64,000 nucleotides of DNA from Branchiostoma floridae (lineage: Eukaryota > Chordata > Leptocardii > Amphioxiformes > Branchiostomatidae), in assembly GCF_000003815.2 (NCBI RefSeq), contig NC_049987.1, forward strand, positions 20,904,187 through 20,968,186. The letters run 5' to 3'. A model generated the notes under the pieces. The model was not told the origin of the DNA. It did no database searches and worked only from the letters and a program-made list of their open reading frames with translations. Of the stretch, positions 52,201 to 61,070 are shown in pieces; position 1 is the stretch's first letter; every line of letters begins with the position of its first letter. Position numbers and translations under genes: made by a program.

Positions 52201-55200
52201 AGAAGAAAATGGAAAGTGGGACGAGCGGCACGGAGCGCACGTCTGGGCCGGGTGCCTGGCGACAGCGACTGTCTCCCGATGATCGACTGTTTTATATGAG
52301 AAAAATGGTGCTATACACTAAAGAACAAGTCAAGGAGCAGCTTAAGTGTCTTCATAACCTGTGGAATAAAGATGAATACTTAAGTATGTCGTGTTGTGCT
52401 TTCTTTAATCATTTCTTTTCATGGATTTGACCGACTCTTTTTCCAATTCGAACGCAAAACTCATCATCGAACACCTGTCATTTTCGACCTGTTCGAATAC
52501 GCCAAGGTGAGGATGAAGACGTAAAACAGGTAAGATCTCCTCATATTTCCTACAATTAAACGTTCAAGTCAAGTCGTCGACTAGATAAAAGCTTAGTGAA
52601 AGCAAGTTTACATCGTCAACAACGAGTGGAAGTACCCACAAAGTGATGTTGTACGTCCGACCAATTTGAAGGACACCAACAACAACCTCCCTTATACTTC
52701 AGTTTCACCTTCCATTTCTGGAAGAACATATATCATATTCATATCTAACGTCCGATGGCTCAGGGAGGGTTAATCGGTGTCTTTGTCGAAACTTACTTGT
52801 TTGTTAATGTTCTGTCATCATCCTGAATCTATATCGATCGACGCATTTGGCCGTACTTCCGCCTGTCACGGTCAGCCGGCATACGGGGTCAAATAGTGAC
52901 CTTCACGTGATCACGGCAGATACCATTCCGCGTGATTGCATCATTCATGGGGGGAATAACTAATGTGTGATCAATAAAAACTATATCGTTAAAGGATAAA
53001 ATAACTGCAAACTATTGAGCTCTATTAAACAGGAAAATAAAGCAAAACACTTATTTTGTAAGGTTAGGTTAAATAATCAACAGCTATTGACACAAATATT
53101 TGCCTTTTAGCGGTAATGTTATACTTCATAGGAAGAGTTCACTACATTTCGCAGGGGCCCTGGCGTGATGTACCTTATTTTAATCTCGTTTTTTTTGGGG
53201 GGGGGGGATAAAAATTCCTCCGAATAAAAATACATTGTTTCACGGCGTCGGAATATATCACGGATAATATTTGTGAAATTAAAAAAAAAATCATTCATCA
53301 TGTCCTCAGTACTAGTATTTCGTACCGTACGATGTGTCACAATAAGGTGATGAATTTATGTATTTTTCTTCTTTCTTGACTCCAATTTAGCCTCTGTGCA
53401 GGGAGCGAATATGGACCTCACTCAGGTAAATGGGTTAGGTACAACACCTGTCAAAAAGTATATGGGGTACGACCCCTCACAAATGGAGAAGGCCATTCAG
53501 TCAGTCAGGAAGGGTGACTTCACTCCCAATAAGGCCGCAAAAGTGTACGAAGTACCAAGGAAAACACTCACCGACCACCTTAAAGGCAGGCATCCATTAA
53601 CAACAGGTGGCCAGACGGCTTTGCGAGATGAGGAAGAAACGGCTCTGGTAGGGTACATAACACAAATGGCTGAATGGGGTCATCCCATATCTGTACCCAT
53701 TCTCAAGGCCCTTGCGGGGGAGATTCACGCAAGAAGCTGTACCACAGATGGTTTAACGCCAAAGTTCCGCGGCTGCGAGGCAACAGGGAAGCTGGTGGCA
53801 GGACGAAAGTGGTGGCGTGGCTTCAAGAAACGACACCCCAGAATCGCCGCAAGAGCCCAAGACCCACTTTCAAGGGAGAGGGCAAGGATGTCCAGCCAAG
53901 CTGTCGTGGACGAATTCTTTAACATGTACACGAGGATAATGGAAGACAACGGACTTGGAAAAAAGCCTCATCTCATTCATAATTGTGATGAAACAGGTGT
54001 ATCCATGCAAATGAACCGGGGAAGGGTGCTAGTGCCGAAAGGTGTAAGGGGCGTACCCTCTGCAAGCTCTGGAACGAAAGACCGGGTGACGTTTCACATC
54101 GCCATAACTGCGGAAGGGAAGACCTTAGCCCCCATGATTATCTACAAAAAGAGTTTCCCAAGCGGAGCATACTCCCAAACCGGACCAGACAACACACTCT
54201 ATGCCGTCTCCGACGCAGGGTTTATGGATAAGCAACTTTTTGAGAAATGGTTCTGTTACCATTACATCCCCAGCCTGACAAACGAACGCCCAGTCCTGCT
54301 GCTCTTGGATCAATGCGAGGCACATCTTTCTGTTAAAACAATTCAAACCGCTATGGATGAGGACATTATCCTACTAGGCCTACCTCCCCACACATCACAC
54401 TTCCTACAGCCCCTGGATATGACATGTTTCAGCAGTCTCAAGGACACCCTCGGCAGCATAGTCCAAGGTTTGATGTATGAAAACGCGGCTTTCCAGCTGA
54501 GTAAGAGGAATATAAGCAAGGTTTTAAAGGCTGCTTATGAAAAGTCCTTCACAATGTGTACGGTTAAGAAAGGTTTCGAGTCTACGGGGATGTATCCCTG
54601 CAATAAGGGTGCAGTCAGCAGGAGATGGTTGGCTGTGGGAGAGCCAGTGGCAGATGTCACCCACGCACCGTCACCCACGTCTTCCGAAGTCACCCACGCA
54701 CCGTCGACGTCATGCCAGCCCTGCAAGACACCCGGGTGCCAGGTATGCGGCCCACCACGCGCCAACGCCCTGGTGGGCAGAATGATTCCAGCGAGCCTCT
54801 CAGACCTCCTAGTACCACCACAGGTAGTCGAGAGGACAAGGGTATCAAAAGCTATCAAAACAGCACGCGTCTTTACGACGGAAGACGTTCTACAAGAACA
54901 AGTGGAGAAAAAGAAAAAGAGAGAGGAAAGACTGGCCAAAAAGAAGAACAAAGGGCAAGGAAAAACAGAAGAAGAAAGAGGTGAGGAGAAAGAGAACGAA
55001 GACAAGGCACAGAACCCACGTACTGAAAAGAAGCGCAAGAGAGAAGTGCGGCAGAAGTTGCCTGAAGAACAGAAGAAGGAGAAGCGTAAGAGAAGCGAAG
55101 AGGGAGAGAAGCAGGACGAGGAGCTGACCGTAGCCACCACTTCCAGTTTGTCATTGGTATGTATGGTCACACTGATATTATTAGTGGGATTGTCATAGCC

Positions 55201-58200
55201 TGTTTTTTATCCCGAATTGTGATGATCTTACGAGACGTTACCGCTAAAACACAGATTGAAACTTCAAGACTTTTTATCACTGTCTTTTTTCAGCAAAGAG
55301 TTTATCCCTATGAATTAACTAGATTTTCTGCATTTACAGAGAGGGACAAGGAGCCGTAGGCCGCCAGTGTGGGCCAGCGGGTACGTGATGTCAACTACTG
55401 GGACTGAAGAAGAATATGTGACCGAAGGATAAATTCATGTTCTTCTTGGATGACGCTGGAACTGTAGCACCAGTCAGGGCTAAAACAACAAACACAGTGA
55501 CCAGACTTTCCGTACGCCGGGAACTCAGCTCACCTCCTCTGTTCAACTCCCTGGTCGACTAACTGACTCGAAATCTTCCGTCAATTCATTCTGTTCTTTT
55601 AGACACATAGCTTATCAATTGTCTACGGCAACCGAGCACTTACCTTTTATCGGCTTTGCAGTTCGTTTCATTTCAAGCTCATCGAATAACAGCACAAAAG
55701 AAAAACTTGTTGAAGTTCATCACATAGCAATAGCAGAATAATTACAATTACCAGTTTGACATGAGACTGTCTGTCTCTGTCACGTTTCCATGTTCAATAC
55801 ATAGGATAATTCATGATAGATATTTTGCTTGTTAACATGCCTAGAAATATAACGCATTGACAGTAGATTGCAGTAACAAGTATAAAAAAGTTTAATAACT
55901 GTAAGATTTGATACTAGTTGATACTAATCCATGCTGAGATACTACAGTGGATATTAAGAAATCATAAAAAAGTATAATACTAGAAACTTCAAGAAATATC
56001 GGTAATATTGCTACAAAATTATATAAGTAAGATTATTATAACAGTAGGCAGCATATGATGACAGTCTAGTGCCGGCGTCGCAGGTGGACCTTAACCACGC
56101 AGAAGCCCCTCTTGACGTAAGCTTCCTTCAGCTTCACCACCAGGTGCTGCACTTCACCCCGGGCAAACTCCTCCACCGCCACCCGGTCTTCCTCACGGAT
56201 CCATCCGACCTTGATCCACTCGCCGTTGATGTGGGCATAGGTCATGATGCCGGCCTTCGGAGCACCCGGCCGATGGTATGGCCGCAGTCGCAGTGACGGG
56301 GCACTCTCACAATCTACCAGCCTTACAGCTTGGTCGAAATAGTGAAACGTCTGTAGGGACAGTTTCTGTTAACGAAACAAAGGGTCAGTGTCAATATTTC
56401 GGTATGCGGTTCAGAGGACGTTTTGCAAGAAAATGTCTTGATACACAGACCTCTAAATGAGAGCTTGTACGCCCTTTTGTTTTCTTGAAAATATATCTAA
56501 AATCACTAAACAATTAAAAAAAGAAAGCACATCAGCTTACCATTCTGGAAGACAGTACTCTTGACGTTGTAACGGAGGCAAAATTTCAGTCAAGCGCTGA
56601 AAGAAGCGTAATTGGCGGGAAAATGGGATGAACCATTACCGCATTTGTTACTTGTTGTATAGATAAATAAATAGATATTGTTATGCTGTGTCCCTCTCTG
56701 TTCTTACTATGGTAGTATGTCAAAGTTCAATGACTGCATGTTGGCTTAGAACATATGTCGGGATTATTAGGATACTTCCCGTTAGAATTAATCCCACCCC
56801 TTTTACCGTAGTGTGGTCGGCCCGCCTGAGTCATAGTAAACTAATGCAAAGACGACCTTGAAGACGATACCAATCGTCTCAGTACGGGTACAGTACACAG
56901 ATGACAAGTCGACCACAAATCTGACAGCAATCTTTTTTATTATTTATTGTAGAATCTTTCGTTCCAGGATCCGGATCTTTGCCAACAGTGATATATTAGA
57001 TTTCGCACCCCTTCATCTCTAGTGTTGTCGGCCGCCGGAATAGACCTTTGACACAAATATATCGGGTTACATTTTGCCGTGAGAAGGATGCAAAACCCTG
57101 TACACATTATGATGGTTGCACTGCAAACTGATGATTACCCGCTTGGATATAGCCGCAGCACGCCGTTCAAGTTGTAACGAAAGGTGCATAAGTTTCTTGG
57201 AACGATTTGGCACCTGGATCGATTTTACGTGACCCAAAAACTTTTTATACCAACGCGCTACTGCGTGCCGTGATACTCAGCGGTAGTTGTCGGGATTTTT
57301 GTTGTTGCCTGAATACGTTTGTAATCAAGAGCACTCCATTGATGTCAATAAAGGAACAATAGCTTCAGCATACAGTAATTAGCAGCGGATAAACATAACG
57401 AGTCTCAATGAATAGAGCGAATAAGATTGGCCGCGGTATGATGGTATCGCGATATCGAACGTGCCGACTCGGTGCCCCGGCGGACGTGCGGCGCATGTTG
57501 TTTCTTTCAAATTGCACAACGCCTCAATCCAAAGGCTTTTCAAACTCATTATATATTATCCTCTTTATTAACAAATGTTGTACAAACGTCTATCACACAC
57601 ATGAAGATTACGAAGGTTTGCAACTGCTTCTCGATATGCGGCTGACCCCGAGTGACCGCGTTCTGCGGAGAACGTCACCACGTGGTCGTAGAAGATGGAC
57701 TTCGATATGTCTCCATAACTTGCGTGTTTCATTCAGATGCGCTGCAAAATATTGACTTAATTCCCTGTAACAGGAAAGTGGTAAGTCATAGAATAGAATT
57801 CAATACCTTGAAAACATTTTCAATGTATATTTTTAACGATTTCTGACCAATTGTAAAAGTGGCGAACTCAGGGTACACCCTTAGAACATACGCCCCATCT
57901 TACGTCGGAAAGTTGCTGATTGACCCTTGACCTCTACGTTCGATCAATCACCATGGTAACGCGTGCAAAAAAAAGATCAACATAAGATATGCCGATATAT
58001 TTACCAATCACAGAGAGGGTCATTAAACTTCTGTTTGAAAACGATGATTTATTGAAAAAAGTGGCGAACTCGGGGCCCCTCCCGTTATCCGTTTTAATAG
58101 TCTCATCTGTACAATCATCCAGAATATCAGATTTAACTACCTGAACTACAGGTATATACCGTACAGGTAAAAGTTACAACTTCAACTAACAACCTGTTAA

Positions 58201-58779
58201 CAAAGAAACCTGACCGCAGGGAAATGAGCACCTGTTATTGTAACAAAGTGGCCATTAAAAATTCATGACATGACATGGCTTTACCTGGCCACAATTATGT
58301 CAGCACACATGTGAGCAGGGACATGTGTTTTAGGGTCAGTCTTCTCACCTAAAAATTCAGCTTTTGATACCTTCGTCAACTCAACTACTTCGTGCAACAA
58401 AATCATCAAAATGCTATCAACTGAAAATACCATGATCGATCATGATCGACACAATTTTTTTTTTTTTTCATAATTGGATATGAAACTGGAACGAAGCTAT
58501 GGAAAGCCAGTAAGAAATTGAATTTTATGAAAGTTTTTTTTCTTTCTATTTCTTAATCGTAGTCTTGTACTGCTTATGGTAGAAAGGCCAAAGACACAGG
58601 TAGACATTTTAAACCTCCTGGTAAAAGAAGCACGATCGGTTACGACGACGACAACTTCGCCACAAAGCGAGGCAAAGCAAAAGCGCTTTCTCACCTGGAT
58701 TTCCCGGGCAGTTACTGAGGTAATGCTCGTGCAGACGCTCTTCAGAATCCACCCAGCAACCGCAGATGGGGCAGAGCAT
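16269..58779 (-). CDS. CAP-Gly coiled-coil protein with N-terminal zinc knuckle and CBM48-like domain, 17 exons
   Basis: Inferred coding exons, 5' to 3': 58695-58779, 44438-44538, 42760-42931, 29223-30094, 28732-28836, 24614-24709, 23861-24029, 22773-22948, 21998-22247, 21246-21572, 20693-20842, 19780-19854, 18530-18712, 17830-18022, 17023-17207, 16622-16667, 16269-16326. All 16 junctions are GT-AG with compatible phases, giving 1080 residues. Residues 1-28 hold CPIC and later H and C ligands (C2HC-like). Residues about 36-118 resemble the AMPK-beta/CBM48 E-set fold (RFLWNRTV, EVFLLSDFS, VPVGLHQCQLVV). Residues 120-410 are Ser/Arg-rich, about 411-760 are coiled coil, about 785-1000 are low complexity, and about 1004-1080 form CAP-Gly with the GKHDG motif and a C-terminal NKGVFVSFNKV. 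A microtubule plus-end or centrosomal role is inferred from CAP-Gly. I know no named family with this order. The 14-kb and 12.7-kb introns make the first three exons the least certain. Confidence 0.82.
23212..23538. mobile_element. hAT-type MITE, 327 bp, perfect 8-bp target duplication
   Basis: The ends are CAGGGCTTTAGCCAGC and the inverted CAGGGGTCTAGCCAGC. The 8-mer TGCAAAAC flanks both sides exactly (23204-23211 and 23539-23546), as expected for hAT elements. The interior repeats CCGTCAA/TTGACGG motifs and has no coding frame. It lies in the intron between exons 7 and 8 of the CAP-Gly gene. A related fragment is seen in inverse orientation near 63785-63890. Confidence 0.88.
24160..24198 (-). 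repeat. decayed duplicate of the 5' end of a coding exon
   Basis: 36 bases are identical to 23994-24029, the start of exon 7 of the CAP-Gly gene including its acceptor-side CTTGAG. Here an AG (CTAG) also precedes the copy. The offset is 167 bp. The exon body and donor are absent, so it cannot serve as a full alternative exon. Confidence 0.75.
24710..27469. other. intron 5 of the CAP-Gly gene, first part
   Basis: AT-rich intronic sequence with no exon seen. It contains one ultra-short palindromic insertion (25615-25651, listed separately). Confidence 0.5.
25615..25651. mobile_element. ultra-short palindromic insertion (37 nt), copy 6
   Basis: The ends are CAAGGAGGTTAAAA and TTTTACCTCCTTG. 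The flanking 7-mers CTTTCTG (25608-25614 and 25652-25658) are identical. It lies 21-25 kb from the other copies. Confidence 0.75.
27470..28190. repeat. degenerate ~110-135-bp tandem repeat in intron 5
   Basis: Successive units share blocks such as AACTCTAYRCCTAACCTGAG, a run of Ts with TGTC, AGAATTAGATTTAG and GAGATAATGAAATGC. About five diverged units are visible, starting near 27478, 27575, 27810, 27945 and 28050. Confidence 0.6.
28390..28720 (-). repeat. array of decayed copies of exon 5 end plus donor site
   Basis: Three or four ~95-130-bp units repeat the sequence around the 3' end of the exon at 28732-28836, each with an ACAGGTAA-like donor followed by ACACAC and blocks from the exon. 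They lie immediately downstream of the true donor in transcription order. Confidence 0.65.
35546..36430. repeat. dispersed repeat with internal ~160-bp tandem units
   Basis: It opens with a hairpin (GCCATACCATAGGTATGG) and a TTTC microsatellite. Four units then follow, each carrying TGAAATTTGGYAYARAGGTG-type sequence at about 35668, 35818, 35979 and 36146. Each unit has TACAACAAAATGCTTAATTT and GGCCATTTTT blocks in the middle. It ends near GGCCTAGTGTTGCACGAGG (36281-36299). No coding capacity. It resembles a high-copy invertebrate repeat; the class is undecided. Confidence 0.6.
40929..41014. repeat. compound tetranucleotide microsatellite
   Basis: About 13 units of ACTG are followed by about 8 units of AATG. 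Confidence 0.95.
43975..44436 (-). repeat. minisatellite of CACCTGT-type units next to exon 2 donor
   Basis: Several dozen degenerate 8-14-bp units built on ACACCTGTC/ACACCTGCA lie directly downstream of the donor of exon 44438-44538. Read in the gene's direction, many units are CAG|GTG or CAG|GTA, which resemble 5' splice sites. Confidence 0.7.
45505..45600 (+). repeat. tRNA-like SINE head (possible)
   Basis: A B-box-like GGTTCGAATCC is preceded by an A-box-like TGGATTAGTGATCC. No acceptor stem or complete cloverleaf is formed, so it is more likely a SINE head than a tRNA gene. Confidence 0.4.
46322..46648. mobile_element. 327-bp MITE with GGGTGCACC repeats
   Basis: The ends are CAGGGCTCGAAAT and ATTTCGAGCCCTG, perfect inverted 13-mers. 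They are flanked by TAATG on both sides (46317-46321 and 46649-46653). Internally GGGTGCACC recurs in both orientations at each end (for example 46378-46386 and 46564-46572). The CAGGG ends are hAT-like, but the duplication visible is only 5 bp, so the superfamily is left open. Confidence 0.8.
48396..48524. mobile_element. 129-bp fold-back MITE with 9-bp target duplication
   Basis: The ends are TAGCCTGGTATCAAGCC and the inverted TAACCTGGTATCCAGCC. The 9-mer GCAGAAATC flanks both sides (48387-48395 and 48525-48533). An inner TATAGCTTCTGAGTC/GACTCGAGAGCTATA pair extends the stem. A terminus-less relative of the inner part occurs at about 61848-61917. Confidence 0.8.
49618..49870 (+). repeat. 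SINE-like dispersed repeat
   Basis: It shares GAACCCAGAGGTCTTGGGTT, a CTACCGATC box, and CACTTAACACGACTTTCCTC with the repeat at 1890-1975. It contains a B-box-like segment. Open frames across it on both strands are incidental. Confidence 0.6.
50252..50342. mobile_element. 91-bp fold-back element
   Basis: The arms TAGCCTGAGTATCA and TGATACTCAGGCTA are perfectly inverted. The terminal TAGCCTG resembles that of the element at 48396-48524, suggesting one family. No target duplication was found. Confidence 0.65.
52197..52430 (+). other. open frame near the transposon left end, possible 5' exon
   Basis: A GC-rich 77-codon frame (start MEKKMESGTSG) contains a charged helical stretch (MVLYTKEQVKEQLKC). 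No convincing donor ends it, but a good donor, AACAG|GTAAG, lies just downstream at 52529/52530. The transposase exon opens with an acceptor (GTGCAG, 53396-53401). It could be a leader exon, a small separate gene or chance. Confidence 0.25.
53411..55432 (+). CDS. pogo/Tigger-class transposase, two coding exons, apparently intact
   Basis: Exon 53411-55156 ends TCA TTG|GTATG and joins 55340-55432 (TTTACAG|AGAGGG) in phase 0, giving 612 residues. An N-terminal CENP-B/Psq-type helix-turn-helix is visible (MEKAIQSVRKGDFTPNKAAK, VPRKTLTDHL), followed by a second helix-turn-helix region with GRKWWRGFKKRHP. The DDE_1 core follows: the first Asp in HNCDETG, the second in LLLLDQCEAH, and the third in PPHTSHFLQPLDMTCF. 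The C-terminus is Lys/Glu-rich with likely nuclear targeting signals. The start is the Met after a splice acceptor at 53396-53401, so an upstream non-coding or short coding exon is expected. If the intron were retained, translation would stop at 55198. All three catalytic Asp are present and there are no stops or frameshifts. Confidence 0.92.
56066..56543 (-). CDS. antisense accessory gene of the pogo transposon, 95 residues, unrecognised
   Basis: Exon 1 supplies only the start codon: ATG at 56543-56541 is the last triplet before the donor (AATG|GTAAGC). Exon 2 runs 56350-56066 from a CTACAG acceptor to TAG. The peptide starts MTFHYFDQAVRLVDCESAP and contains AHINGEWIKVGWIREEDRVA and later EYAYVKR-like basic residues, ending VHLRRRH. 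The exon is distinctly GC-rich (CTG/GAG/GTG codons) against the AT-rich flanks, which supports coding. The upstream frame in exon 1 reaches a stop without another Met. I recognise no domain. It is transcribed opposite to the transposase and convergently with it. A short basic protein could bind nucleic acid or modulate transposition, or it could be a captured host gene; these are guesses. Confidence 0.62.
56614..56622 (-). promoter_or_regulatory. E2F-like motif upstream of the antisense gene
   Basis: GGCGGGAAA, an E2F-type core, lies about 70 bp upstream of the accessory gene's start codon. Confidence 0.35.
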
Positions 58780-58867
58780 CCTTGCTTGTCTTTATTTCAC
58801 CAGTTTTCCCCTCAGATGGAGCGCAGAGTAGCTGAAACCTCAGCATCACGCACACACAAAACTTGAA

Positions 58868-58884
58868 CTGTCCGCCATCTTGTG
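58868..58884 (-). promoter_or_regulatory. YY1-like motif near the inferred start of the CAP-Gly gene
   Basis: On the minus strand the sequence reads CACAAGATGGCGGAC, which contains the AANATGGCGG YY1 core. In animal promoters this motif is often found just downstream of the transcription start. It lies about 90 bp upstream of the inferred ATG at 58779. Confidence 0.5.
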
Positions 58885-59052
58885 GCTAGATCCCAAACAC
58901 GGGTCAGATGACTCATTTGCATAATCTCCGAGCAGATGTAGGGAGGGACGATCGTGACGTTTCCCGACCGCTCTGTTTTTCCGTTTCTCACCATTTATTT
59001 TCAGGACAAGATCCAAATTCCCGAACAGGTAAAGGATTGCCTAAATTGTCTG

Positions 59053-60306
59053 GTTTTCTATTAATAGATCACAAGAAACAAAATGATATTCAAATTAATA
59101 AATTCAAATCAATACAAAGAAATATGGGGAAGTAAATATTGTGAAGAAAAAATGGTCCTGCAAAGCATTAGGTATTTAATCATGGCCGTTGTGTTTCTTT
59201 GGTGCAGAACCGTTACTGCACTGAATTTCAAAAGGAATTTCTAAAGCACACATTGTCATAATAAAAGTAAAAAGAATACCTTTTTTTACCTCAATAAACC
59301 GATGAAATGCAACTAGATGATGATGAAGAAAAAAATATACAATCAACTCATACTGTTCGGTAACGTTTAACTTTTACAACCTTCTAGTAACGACATCAAG
59401 ATGATCAACATTTTATTGTATGTTTTGATATTTCGCATGACCAAGGATGGGATGACATTGACAAAATATAAGTAACATAAATAAAGAAACTGTGACACCC
59501 AACAACTAAATGACTGTCAGACCTGCACAACCAATAATTACAGTACAAAACTACGCATAAAACTGTTCAGACGGTCGAAGAAGCTTTTATATAAAGCCCA
59601 TTGATCATTGATGCAACTCAAAAGTTCAGGAGACAGTTCAAAAGCGCCACCTAGCAGTTCACTACCAAACTGTTTTGTCCGGTTCTCTATGAATGGTCAC
59701 AAGAAACAAAATGATATTCAAATTATGTCAGACTATGAGACAAAGAAATATGGGGAAGTCAATATTGTGAAGGAAAAAAATGGCCTTACAAATTATGATT
59801 ATATATAAAGCCACAGTTTCTTTGGTGCAGAACCGTTACTGCACTGGATTTTAAAAGCTAAAGTTATTTCTAAATCACACATTGTCATAATAACTTGTCA
59901 TTGCCAATAACCTGTCATGATAAAAGTAAGAAAACAAAAACAAATTTTTACCTCAATAAACTGATGAAAAGCAACAGGTGAAGAAAAACGTCAACTCAAC
60001 ACTGCTCAGTATAAACCTTTTACTAACAACATTAAAATGATCAACATTTTATTGTATGTTTTGATATTTCGCATGACCAATGATGGGATGACATTTCAGT
60101 TTTGTGTAAGATAAATAAAGAAACTGTGACATCCAACTGCGTCTGAACAGTTGTAAGTGTAGTTTTGCACATTTAGTTGTTCAACAACTAAATGTGCAAA
60201 ACTACACTTGCAACTGTTCAGACGGTCGTTGATAATGCAACTCAAAAGTTCAGGAGACAGTTCAAAAGCGACACGTAGCAGTTTACTTCCAAACTGTTTT
60301 ACAAAG
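59053..60306. repeat. ~630-bp tandem duplication between the two divergent promoters
   Basis: Unit 1 (about 59053-59685) and unit 2 (about 59686-60306) share long ordered blocks: ACAAGAAACAAAATGATATTC (59067 and 59700), TTTGGTGCAGAACCGTTACT (59197 and 59822), ATTGTATGTTTTGATATTTC (59415 and 60052), and TTCAGGAGACAGTTCAAAAG (59625 and 60250). The two units differ by scattered substitutions and small gaps. No coding frame. Confidence 0.88.
60140..60224. repeat. 85-nt near-perfect palindrome in the second tandem unit
   Basis: The arms of about 42 nt pair with one mismatch. The left arm starts CGTCTGAACAGTTGTAAG and the right arm ends CTTGCAACTGTTCAGACG. The first tandem unit has only the right-arm sequence in diverged form (around 59501-59575), so the left arm is an inverted copy gained in unit 2. 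Confidence 0.9.
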
Positions 60307-60315
60307 TTACCAGGA

Positions 60316-60371
60316 TCACGTGATAGCAGTAGTGCGCATGCGGACAATTTGAACCGGCGCCATTTTTGACT
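60316..60371 (+). promoter_or_regulatory. NDC80 promoter motif cluster
   Basis: Within 56 bp there are a palindromic E-box CACGTG (60317-60322), an NRF1-like TGCGCATGCG (60333-60342) and GGCGCCATTTTTG (60356-60368), which carries a YY1-like core on the reverse strand. This is the likely core promoter. A donor-like ACAG|GTATTT at 60434/60435 would close a short non-coding exon 1, spliced to the acceptor before the ATG. Confidence 0.5.
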
Positions 60372-60434
60372 GTTATTCAGAAGTTACGAGAGATTTCCTG
60401 CCGTTTTTTAGCCTAAAACCTCCAATTTTCACAG

Positions 60435-61063
60435 GTATTTCCAATACTTCCTAATTGTTTTATGCAATATGAGAAAGCAGAGATATCTCCCGTATCATCG
60501 AGGTGCCAATAACCTGTAGAATCTTGTCATTTTAGGTCTTTCATGGTAAATTACTTATGAAAGACGAGCGCGTTAAAAAACATCATAGATAATTTGTTTA
60601 GCGTGGATGCCAGAATCCCAGGGCTTACACACAACCTTGATACGTTTTTTTTTACCGCATACGGTCTATTGGGCTAAACAACGTCAAGGGTCAACATTTA
60701 CCACAGGCCTCCCGAGTTAAACCCTGTACGATAAATGTTTATAGGTGGCAAATATGGGTTGTCTGACTCTGACATCCACGCTGAAAAAATAGAGATGAAA
60801 AAAAAAAATTATGACTTCTTCTGTCATCCCAATAAAAGCTCCTTGGTCATCCTCAATTTGACATGATTTTCTGATAAATTATGAAGCTTTGAGCTTTTTC
60901 ACACGGCTGTACAGTGTGACTTGGCTTCGCTACAGCTCACCCAGGCTACCTGCACATGACAAGCATAATTGTTTTTTTCAATTACTAAGTACGTTCATGG
61001 TTCAGCGGCTCAACACCCTATAAGCATAACATACCAAGTTCAAGTCAGCTGTCCCTTTTTCAG
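60435..61063 (+). other. inferred 5' UTR intron of NDC80
   Basis: It ends with a pyrimidine-rich CCCTTTTTCAG acceptor 7 nt before the start codon. No coding frame or RNA gene seen. Confidence 0.45.
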
Positions 61064-61070
61064 TGTGACC

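Larger units (their letters stand above)
52022..58085 (+). mobile_element. complete pogo/Tigger-class transposon, 6.06 kb, in intron 1 of the CAP-Gly gene
   Basis: The 26-bp terminal inverted repeats match at every position; the left one starts ACGGGAGGGGCCCCGAGTTC at 52022 and the right copy ends at 58085. Each end is flanked by TA (52020-52021 and 58086-58087), the target duplication of Tc1-mariner/pogo elements. A second, inner copy of GAGTTCGCCACTTT lies at 52055-52068 and inverted at 57855-57869, plausibly an extra transposase binding site. The element carries a spliced DDD transposase on the plus strand and an antisense two-exon gene of unknown function. It is much longer than the typical 2-3 kb Tigger. 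Perfect ends and an intact transposase imply recent transposition. Confidence 0.93.

Noticed and set aside
54535..55170. 211-codon minus-strand frame opposite the transposase
   Set aside because: It is a shadow of the Lys/Glu-rich C-terminus (read as Ser/Phe/Leu-rich) with no independent support.
57408..57846. 115-codon plus-strand frame near the right end of the transposon
   Set aside because: Mixed composition with no domain and no splice support. It could be 5' sequence of the antisense gene, but coding is unsupported.
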